32,688 nucleotides of DNA from a virus, in IMG/VR virus record IMGVR_UViG_3300010411_000009, positions 1-32,688 of that record. One strand, given 5' to 3'. Positions 1 to 4,316 of this stretch are shown here, in pieces. The translations under genes and the position numbers were made by a program. Numbering within the stretch: the first letter of the stretch is position 1; each line of letters begins with the position of its first letter. The notes below the pieces were generated by a model. That model was not told where the DNA came from. It made no database searches and worked only from the letters and a program-made list of their open reading frames with translations.

Positions 1-226
1 GACAATGACAATAAGTTTGTATTGTTTTATGCTTTATAAAATGGAATCTTTTACAAACTTTATAACAAAAGTCTTGTTTAAGTTCTTCTTGTCTAAGAAA
101 GTGTGCAGGGTAGTTATTTCTAATGGAACTTGCTAATATCCGTATAGGACAAGCATCACCACATTGACCATTTAGTTGTCTGCGTACTTCGGTATACATA
201 TCTAAGATTACTTTGGTACAATACAC
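1..226 (-). CDS. Partial Cys-rich hypothetical protein (C-terminus off the window)
   Basis: An open frame of 75 codons runs leftward off position 1 with no stop. I chose the GTG at 224-226 because it follows an AAAGGAAA Shine-Dalgarno site by about 7 bases. An in-frame ATG at 197-199 (residue 10) is the alternative. The visible product starts VYCTKVILDMYTEVRRQLNG and contains at least seven Cys residues scattered along it (for example NGQCGDACPIR, DFCYKVCKRF), together with many basic residues. This might suggest metal binding, but the spacing matches no zinc-finger class I know. It lies downstream of the GIY-YIG gene on the same strand, about 75 bases away, and may share its transcript. The function is not recognised. 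Confidence 0.5.
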   Translation of the reverse strand, partial: MYCTKVILDMYTEVRRQLNGQCGDACPIRILASSIRNNYPAHFLRQEELKQDFCYKVCKRFHFIKHKTIQTYCHC

Positions 227-301
227 AATTATTTCCTTTATAGTTAATTATTAATATTTACCACCATTTAGGCGAAGCCCTGTTCGAGGTGTTACAATAT
301 A

Positions 302-622
302 TTATGCTACAGTGAATGCTTGAGAACCATCAGTGAATGTAATTGGTACTAATGTACCTGAAGGATATTCTTTAATTTTTGTAATAAGATTATTGCCATT
401 ATGTATTGTGTTATGAATAGGATATTCAGTTATAATAGCTTCTTTTTCTTTCTGTAGTGCTACCTTGCGAGTAGGAAATGATTCCATAGTTACTTTAGTT
501 ATCTTATCGAACCAAGAAGCATTACGGCTATGCTGTCCTAATCTTTGTAGTTTACTTAATGAGATACCAATGTATAGTAAGTTATCATCTTTATCCCAAT
601 GTCTATATAGTGTTGTTTTCAT
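302..622 (-). CDS. GIY-YIG nuclease-domain protein
   Basis: A 106-residue protein that is essentially one GIY-YIG domain. Seen in order: TLYRHWD (the GIY strand, degenerate), LLYIGIS (the YIG strand), RLGQH with the candidate catalytic Arg, a Trp-containing segment SWFDKI, then FPTRKVALQKEKEAI with the candidate metal-binding Glu, and PIHNTIHN with the C-terminal Asn. The family cuts DNA using one divalent metal ion. Free-standing phage members can be homing endonucleases, host-DNA degraders or repair enzymes, and nothing here decides between these. The ATG overlaps the stop of the upstream winged-helix gene by one base (TAATG), and a GGAGGATTA SD lies inside that gene's end, so the two are probably translationally coupled. 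There is no extra DNA-binding domain, which argues against a classical homing enzyme unless the partner supplies specificity. Confidence 0.72.
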   Translation of the reverse strand: MKTTLYRHWDKDDNLLYIGISLSKLQRLGQHSRNASWFDKITKVTMESFPTRKVALQKEKEAIITEYPIHNTIHNGNNLITKIKEYPSGTLVPITFTDGSQAFTVA

Positions 623-1056
623 TACTTTAATCCTCCATAAACTTTTATTGCATTAGTATATTCAGAACATTTAATGAAAGCAGGATTAATAATCCATGAA
701 TCAGCAGGTATTGGTTCAAATCTGTTATAAGTCTTGATTTTCTTTATTAAATTAAACTTCTTTAATTCTCTTATCCTAAGCCTATGTAATGCTTTCTCTC
801 TATTAGTCATAATCTTAGTAGAGTATGTCGTTATATTTGTTTCTGGTGCTCTATTGTTTTTTAGTTCATTAAACAGAATGATTGCTGGTTTAGACATTTG
901 TGCTATAATATTAAATATGTCTGTCTTTTTTTCTTTGTCTTTAGTATACATACAATTGATTTCTCCTATAGCTTGAAACTTACCAAAGTTGTTTTTATAC
1001 CTCTTGTTTATAGTTATTTCTTCACTACTGTGAATTTCTACTGTATCTATTATCAT
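622..1056 (-). CDS. Winged-helix protein, RepL-like
   Basis: A 144-residue basic protein. The N-terminal third is a beta-rich segment (DTVEIHSSEEITINKRYKN...), and the rest looks like a winged helix-turn-helix: a helix with SKPAIILFNELKNNR, a second with TNREKALHRLRIREL, then a wing KKFNLIKKIKTY ending in SWIINPAFI. The closing 'W-[MI]-INP-x-[LF]-I' pattern is typical of RepL-type plasmid replication initiators and related phage DNA-binding proteins. By analogy it may bind DNA in replication or transcription control, but the target is unknown. The ATG follows AAAGGAAAT at a slightly long spacing. It overlaps the GIY-YIG gene by one base, suggesting the two act together. The 28-bp palindrome at 1107-1134 lies just upstream and could be its operator or a terminator of the preceding transcript. 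Confidence 0.6.
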   Translation of the reverse strand: MIIDTVEIHSSEEITINKRYKNNFGKFQAIGEINCMYTKDKEKKTDIFNIIAQMSKPAIILFNELKNNRAPETNITTYSTKIMTNREKALHRLRIRELKKFNLIKKIKTYNRFEPIPADSWIINPAFIKCSEYTNAIKVYGGLK

Positions 1057-1106
1057 ACCATATTATTTCCTTTAGTTTATTTAAATACATAGTAAGAGAT
1101 ATTTGA

Positions 1107-1134
1107 TAAAACGTCAATATATATTGACGTTTTA
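1107..1134. repeat. 28-bp perfect palindrome (bidirectional terminator or operator)
   Basis: Two 14-base arms (TAAAACGTCAATAT and its exact complement) meet with no spacer. As RNA this gives a stem of about 12 bp with an ATAT loop, flanked by A and T runs, so it could act as a Rho-independent terminator in either direction. As DNA it is a perfect two-fold site of the kind bound by dimeric repressors. It sits 50 bases upstream of the winged-helix gene start and downstream of the other minus-strand genes. Confidence 0.7.
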
Positions 1135-1257
1135 GTATTATAATGTTAACGTAGTTTACTGTTTTAAGAATGTAAGTTATTGTAATTATATAGGATATAA
1201 GATTTATATTTGCATATATATATATTAAGGGAATGTTTGTACAGGTATGATGTGATT

Positions 1258-1431
1258 TTAGGATATCGGTTGTGTATCGGTATTTAGAGATAGAGAGATA
1301 GTATGTGTGTTGTAGACTTTGTGTTCTACAGAATAGCTGTTTATCCATTTCCGAGTACTAACACCCTCATGTAGTCTCAATCGCCACGTATGGGTATCAT
1401 ATGCTCGATATAGGCATACATCTACTCTCAT
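1258..1431 (-). CDS. Possible 57-aa hypothetical protein
   Basis: An ORF starting MRVDVCLYRAYDTHTWRLRL, placed between a minus-strand terminator (1488-1518) and the palindrome at 1107-1134. The stretch is less AT-rich than the intergenic DNA to its left, and the translated protein has a plausible amino-acid mix in its first two thirds. The last part (NTHTISLSLNTDTQ) reads like translated low-complexity DNA. The SD is weak (GTGGA about 10 bases before the ATG). The frame could be extended to a start at 1521, but that would cross the terminator hairpin, so I prefer the internal ATG. It may be non-coding. The surrounding 1135-1487 stretch holds nothing else recognisable apart from AT-rich DNA with a (TA)n run and a short hairpin (TGTAGA/TCTACA) near 1311-1330. 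Confidence 0.25.
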   Translation of the reverse strand: MRVDVCLYRAYDTHTWRLRLHEGVSTRKWINSYSVEHKVYNTHTISLSLNTDTQPIS

Positions 1432-1487
1432 GACGATAGTCCACTTTCTTTCTTTGTAATATACTATCTTCTGTGTGTGTTTTGTGT

Positions 1488-1518
1488 GAAAAAATATACC
1501 TACCCAGTTAAGGGTAGG
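1488..1518 (-). terminator. Rho-independent terminator, minus strand
   Basis: Read on the minus strand, a 7-bp stem CCTACCC/GGGTAGG with the 6-base loop TTAACT is followed by TATATTTTTT. It sits 9 bases after the stop of the 86-aa gene at 1527-1787 and would end the transcript of that gene and the 49-aa gene before it. Confidence 0.8.
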
Positions 1519-1526
1519 CATGAAGG

Positions 1527-1787
1527 TTATAGTTCCATTTCAAGTAGAGACTTTAAAGCTTTGGTCTGCTTGAGTTCAGGATGATTCTCTGTGAAGTTCT
1601 GTCTGCGGTCTGCCATGTGAGTAGCCTTAGACATTGAGGTGAAATCGCGTCCATCAGAGCTGATGTCCTCGAGCATACCAAGAGAGTTCTTAGTAATGCG
1701 TTCGGTAGATATACATACTGTATCTACGAGGTTAAGTGAGCTGATGAGAGTAGTTCCGATGGTACGTAATACTGATAGATTTGCCAT
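1527..1787 (-). CDS. Hypothetical small protein, 86 aa
   Basis: Starts MANLSVLRTIGTTLISSLNL, with a hydrophobic-amphipathic first 25 residues, then a polar, charged C-terminal half (DISSDGRDFTSMSKATHMAD, ending KSLLEMEL). The start is supported by a GGAG SD (AACGGAGAAATAACAGC before the ATG) that lies inside the end of the preceding 49-aa gene, four bases away, so the pair is likely co-translated. A minus-strand terminator follows directly. The coding stretch is clearly less AT-rich than the flanking DNA. I do not recognise the family. The N-terminal segment could be a membrane-associating helix, but there is no clear transmembrane span of 20 hydrophobic residues. Confidence 0.65.
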   Translation of the reverse strand: MANLSVLRTIGTTLISSLNLVDTVCISTERITKNSLGMLEDISSDGRDFTSMSKATHMADRRQNFTENHPELKQTKALKSLLEMEL

Positions 1788-1791
1788 GCTG

Positions 1792-1941
1792 TTATTTCTC
1801 CGTTAAAGTTTTGAGATTATTATAATGAAATGTCCCATCAAATGGTTTGCAATACTCATACAAGTATACGCGTAAACGCTTGGACAAATGTTTATTGTAA
1901 AGATACTGTGATTGCCAAGATGTAAAAAGTTGTTCAAACAT
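1792..1941 (-). CDS. Hypothetical protein, 49 aa
   Basis: A short ORF with a strong SD (AAAGGAGC, 5 bases before the ATG). It encodes MFEQLFTSWQSQYLYNKHLS followed by a basic, aromatic stretch (KRLRVYLYEYCKPFDGTFHY) and ends four bases before the next ATG on the same strand. SD strength, tight spacing to the 86-aa gene and ordinary amino-acid use make it a credible gene despite its size. The tyrosine- and lysine-rich sequence does not match a family I know. It is the first gene of a two-gene unit closed by the terminator at 1488-1518. Confidence 0.6.
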   Translation of the reverse strand: MFEQLFTSWQSQYLYNKHLSKRLRVYLYEYCKPFDGTFHYNNLKTLTEK

Positions 1942-2210
1942 GATAGCTCCTTTAATTAAAGTTATAGAGATGTATACAGTTCTCCACCCTTGAGCCGTAA
2001 GGCTGTTGGTCTGAAAGTTTTAGGTCTGTTTTTCTGGGTAGTGGGGGGGTGAATTATGGAAAAGGATAGTTTGAATAAAGAACTGGTCTTGTAGGTAAAT
2101 TAAAAAATTTCAAAATACCTGAAAAGAAGAATTTCTGGATATACTTATATGCAGTTTAAAGGGATGTTTTATAGAGGTATAGGTAAAAGTGGTATGGTTA
2201 TATAGGAAAG
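1942..2210. other. Non-coding leader region with a G-rich patch
   Basis: No credible gene on either strand. It holds the SD of the 49-aa gene, a short AGCC/GGCT hairpin with a GTAA loop (1992-2003), a direct repeat GGTCTG about 15 bases apart, and a run of seven G (2043-2049) that is out of place in this AT-rich genome. A 12-codon ORF after the G run is too short to call. It is a candidate leader, promoter or packaging-related region, but no near-consensus promoter is visible. Confidence 0.4.
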
Positions 2211-2215
2211 TATTT

Positions 2216-2255
2216 AAAAAGACTCATATGAGGATGTATAGTACTCATATGAGTC
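2216..2255 (-). terminator. Hairpin terminator behind the DUF5662-like gene
   Basis: A perfect 12-bp inverted repeat, GACTCATATGAG/CTCATATGAGTC, around an 11-base loop. On the minus strand it is followed by TTTTTAAAT. It starts six bases after the stop of the gene at 2261-2788, the right position for a terminator. Each arm itself contains the palindrome CATATG. Confidence 0.75.
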
Positions 2256-2260
2256 TATCG

Positions 2261-2788
2261 TTATTTATCTTTTGTATAAACTCTATCAAAGATTTTATTT
2301 ATAAAGCTTACAGCATAATCAGGAATATTTATTTTATCTTTGTTATTTTCATAATAGTCTTTTGCTGTATTTCCAAACTTATAACCCATTGCAATCCAGT
2401 CAATTACCATATGAACACAATGTACTTCCCAATCTGCATCAGAATAAGGTTTTATACTTGTCCAGTTTTCCCAGTGATGTGGATTATTTTTTTTATGGTG
2501 TTCCCAAGCTTGATCTATGTTAAAATCAGTTTCTTCATTAACTGGATAAAAAGCTTTACGATATTGTACAAACTCATATTCTGATAACTTAGACAAGTCA
2601 TGATAGGAAATCTCTGAGTCAATGCTTATAAAATAAAAATCATCCCAAATAAAACGCATATCTTTACATTTGGATTGAACTTCAATCCAAGCTTTGTTTA
2701 CATTTGTTACATGTTCTTTAATGTAATCAAGATATTCTTGTGTTTTTTTTATTACTTCTAAAGTTGTATTCATTTTATTTATCTCCAT
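2261..2788 (-). CDS. DUF5662-like protein
   Basis: A 175-residue protein of a family found in phages and bacteria. The marks I recognise are YHDLSKLSEYEF (family pattern HDxSKxSxxE), then YRKAFYP, then AWEHHKKNNPHHWENW (AWxHHxxxNxHHWExW), followed by a late acidic and aromatic helix region (VHMVIDWIAMGYKFGNTAKD). The array of conserved His and Asp residues suggests a helical metal-binding fold, perhaps HD-like, but the biochemical role of DUF5662 is not known to me. The N-terminus is helical (TTLEVIKKTQEYLDYIKEHV). The ATG at 2788 is preceded by AAGAAAAATATT, a poor SD. An internal ATG (residue 6) follows GGAGATAAATAAA and may be the true start, giving 170 aa. It is transcribed away from the late operon. 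Confidence 0.75.
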   Translation of the reverse strand: MEINKMNTTLEVIKKTQEYLDYIKEHVTNVNKAWIEVQSKCKDMRFIWDDFYFISIDSEISYHDLSKLSEYEFVQYRKAFYPVNEETDFNIDQAWEHHKKNNPHHWENWTSIKPYSDADWEVHCVHMVIDWIAMGYKFGNTAKDYYENNKDKINIPDYAVSFINKIFDRVYTKDK

Positions 2789-2844
2789 AATATTTTTCTT
2801 GGTATTGAATCCAAGTAGATTCTTTTGTTGTAAAAGGAAAAACC

Positions 2845-2940
2845 ATGAAAGTCGAAGTTCTGTTATTTAATAGCCACCTGAACCTGGGCAATGTTTATAT
2901 ACTACTTTATGGTTTATTCTATTACAAGAGGATTTATTGA
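2845..2940 (+). CDS. Possible 31-aa peptide upstream of the late promoter
   Basis: An ATG preceded by AAAGGAAA at 7 bases opens a 31-codon frame, MKVEVLLFNSHLNLGNVYIL..., rich in hydrophobic and aromatic residues and ending at a TGA that lies inside the -35 box of the late promoter. The SD is good, but size and composition could arise by chance in AT-rich DNA, and no promoter for it is evident. Treat as tentative. Confidence 0.22.
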   Translation: MKVEVLLFNSHLNLGNVYILLYGLFYYKRIY

Positions 2941-2965
2941 CAATAAAATGTATTGTAGTTATAGT
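2937..2965 (+). promoter_or_regulatory. Sigma-70-type promoter of the late operon
   Basis: TTGACA, a 17-base spacer and TATAGT: consensus -35, optimal spacing and a near-consensus -10. The predicted start of transcription is near 2972, giving a leader of about 45 bases before the ATG at 3019. It points into the terminase operon. N4 late genes are read by host sigma-70 polymerase, which fits. A second promoter with the same TATAGT -10 lies at 13815-13842. Confidence 0.85.
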
Positions 2966-3018
2966 ATCGGTTAAATATAGTCATATTTATTAATTACTGT
3001 ATGAATTGGAGAAATTAA

Positions 3019-3267
3019 ATGGATGAATTTAGTGATTTTATTGATAAAGTTTACTTTGAACATATGCAGCCTTTTGGAGATGGACCTATAGTTACTATTG
3101 TTATTGTAAGACTTGTTAATGGGGTTGTACTTACTGATACCAGTACATGTGATGTTAATGAGTATGATAAAGAAAATGAATTAGATAACTGTATTGATAC
3201 TATTAAATACGAGCTTAGTTATTTACTTGAATTTAAGCAAGCCTGTTGGAAGGGAGGTGATATTTAA
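3019..3267 (+). CDS. Phage gp49/Sf6-gp66 family protein
   Basis: An 82-residue acidic protein. The order VTIVIVRLVNGVVLTDTSTC, then VNEYDKENELDNCIDTIKYE, then LSYLLEFK matches the small phage family named after N4 gp49 and Sf6 gene 66 (a beta hairpin with 'LxNGxxxxxxSxC', an acidic 'DxENxxxxxG' helix cap and a final helix ending in L). The molecular role of that family is unknown. It is the first gene after the late promoter, with a good SD (GGAGAAATTAA), and the next gene starts two bases after its stop. Such proteins commonly sit next to small accessory genes such as the one that follows. Confidence 0.7.
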   Translation: MDEFSDFIDKVYFEHMQPFGDGPIVTIVIVRLVNGVVLTDTSTCDVNEYDKENELDNCIDTIKYELSYLLEFKQACWKGGDI

Positions 3268-3269
3268 TT

Positions 3270-3461
3270 ATGAAAATATATAATCCTATTATAAAATATT
3301 TTACTTATAAGCATTTACCAGAACATCTACAGGAAGTCAGCAAACCTTTTTGTGACCTTGCTGAAATGATTGATTCTAATATTACAGACAGTGCTGAGAA
3401 GTCTGCTGGATTACGTAAACTACTTGAAGCTAAAGATTGTATTGTGAGAGCGATGGTTTAA
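3270..3461 (+). CDS. Putative Acb2/Tad1-hairpin-domain protein (possible anti-CBASS/Thoeris sponge)
   Basis: A 63-residue helical-hairpin protein. YFTYKHLPEHLQEVSKPFCD begins helix 1, which continues LAEMIDSNI. A turn with TDSAEKSAGL follows, then helix 2 LRKLLEAKDCIVRAMV. This follows the pattern of the small phage family holding the Acb2/Tad1 hairpin ('F-x-Y-x-x-x...LAxxI...S-x-E-[KR]...AL-x-x-L-x-x-A...A'). In Acb2 proteins, hexamers bind cyclic nucleotides and so blunt CBASS signalling, and related proteins bind Thoeris signals. Membership here is by pattern only, and many family members are untested. It follows the gp49-like gene by two bases with SD GGGAGGTG and precedes the small-terminase candidate, an odd place for an accessory gene, expressed late unless read from another promoter. 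Confidence 0.58.
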   Translation: MKIYNPIIKYFTYKHLPEHLQEVSKPFCDLAEMIDSNITDSAEKSAGLRKLLEAKDCIVRAMV

Positions 3462-3463
3462 TT

Positions 3464-4129
3464 ATGATGTCACCTGATGAATTTAAAGCTGCATTGCCTG
3501 CTCAGTTAAAGCATAGAGTTTCAGATGAAGTTATGGATTCTATTAATAGAGTTCTTAGTGGACCTGAAGCTACAGAACAGTTTAAAGAAAACCTACTTTC
3601 TTATACCAGTGTTTTATTAACTGGTAAATTTAAAATGAGTAGTTATATTGATGCGGTAAGATATGTAAGTTTTCTACTACTTGGTGGAACCAGTAAAGCA
3701 GCTTTTACTGCTACGTTTCCGGATAAGATTGTTAAATGGAATGCTGCTGGAGTTGCCAGTAAAGATCAAGCAAGTTATTTTTCTGCGTATCATAAGAGTA
3801 AATTGGTTAATTTAATTATTGAACAGACTCTTATTCCTATACATGTATTGAATAATGGAGTGTTTCAACAGGCTATTAATGTTCAGGCTGATTTAATGAT
3901 GAATGCAAATTCTGAAAAAGTAAGATCAGATGCAGCAGCTTGTTTAATTAAAGAGCTACGGCCTCCTGAGACTACCAAGATTGAGCTTGATGTAGGGTAT
4001 GAGGGTGATAAGACCCTTGAGACTTTAAGAGCTACTACACGAGAACTGGTAGAGCAACAAAAAGAATTATTGAGACAAGGTACACCAGTTAAGTGCATTG
4101 CAGAGGGGGTATTGGTTGTCAAAGAATAG
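3464..4129 (+). CDS. Probable small terminase subunit (N4 gp69-like position)
   Basis: A 221-residue protein immediately before the large terminase module. Residues 45-110 contain MSSYIDAVRYVSFLLLGGTS, then KAAFTATFPDKIVKW and YFSAYHKSKLVNLIIEQTLI, a helical layout like the DNA-recognition region of small terminases in which 'xxAFxxTFPDR' follows a helix-turn-helix. The C-terminus (TLETLRATTRELVEQQKELL) is a helix suited to oligomerisation. In N4 the gene next to the large subunit is gp69, of uncertain role. I infer TerS from position and size, not from a diagnostic motif. I chose the ATG at 3464, two bases after the preceding stop. The next codon is also ATG. A TTG 27 bases upstream would overlap the preceding gene. 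Its end overlaps the next gene's TTG start inside a repeated 15-mer. Confidence 0.55.
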   Translation: MMSPDEFKAALPAQLKHRVSDEVMDSINRVLSGPEATEQFKENLLSYTSVLLTGKFKMSSYIDAVRYVSFLLLGGTSKAAFTATFPDKIVKWNAAGVASKDQASYFSAYHKSKLVNLIIEQTLIPIHVLNNGVFQQAINVQADLMMNANSEKVRSDAAACLIKELRPPETTKIELDVGYEGDKTLETLRATTRELVEQQKELLRQGTPVKCIAEGVLVVKE

Positions 4130-4316
4130 CTTAAAAATCATTTTTGAAGATGGTTACTTTGAAACACGAAAAGGGCATTATTTATATGGAATTAAGCATA
4201 ATGGAAAAAGACCTGTATTAATTGAATTCTATGGTACTTACCCTTCTGAAGATGCTATACAGCAGGCTACATATTGTGTTCACGTAAATAAAGGAAAAGT
4301 CGTTGTCAAAGAATAG
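4115..4316. repeat. 15-bp direct repeats flanking a 66-aa ORF
   Basis: GTTGTCAAAGAATAG occurs exactly at 4115-4129 and at 4302-4316, 187 bases apart. Each copy encodes the last residues of one gene (VVKE, stop) and, in another frame, the first residues of the next gene (TTG start, MSKNS). The gene between them therefore begins like the large terminase and ends like the small-terminase candidate, as expected if a cassette was inserted or duplicated through this junction. Confidence 0.85.
4116..4316 (+). CDS. Hypothetical protein, 66 aa, TTG start
   Basis: A small protein wedged between the small and large terminase genes. I chose the TTG at 4116 because it sits in the same sequence (TTGTCAAAGAATAG) as the TTG start of the large terminase and follows a purine-rich GAGGGGG SD. 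A TTG 18 bases upstream is possible. The product reads MSKNSLKIIFEDGYFETRKG, then GIKHNGKRPVLIEFYGTYPS and a C-terminal helix plus VVVKE. It looks like a small alpha/beta protein, with no motif I recognise. It overlaps both neighbours by 14 bases, so translation of all three is likely coupled. It may have arrived as an insertion at the gene junction. Confidence 0.55.
   Translation: MSKNSLKIIFEDGYFETRKGHYLYGIKHNGKRPVLIEFYGTYPSEDAIQQATYCVHVNKGKVVVKE

Noticed and set aside
270-285. GGC-GAA-GCC mini-hairpin as an N4-type vRNAP promoter
   Set aside because: The three-base purine loop is right, but the stem is only 3 bp (N4 promoters have 5-7 bp) and on the plus strand it points into minus-strand genes.
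1025-1348. Minus-strand 107-codon frame
   Set aside because: It overlaps the winged-helix gene, runs through the 28-bp palindrome and is low-complexity Tyr/Ile/Asn translation of AT-rich DNA with no SD.
1258-1521. tRNA or structured RNA in the less AT-rich stretch
   Set aside because: I looked for a T-loop GGTTCRANTCC-like arm and a cloverleaf on both strands and found none.
2189-2584. Plus-strand 131-codon frame rich in Ile and Phe
   Set aside because: Antisense to the DUF5662-like gene, which has recognisable family motifs.
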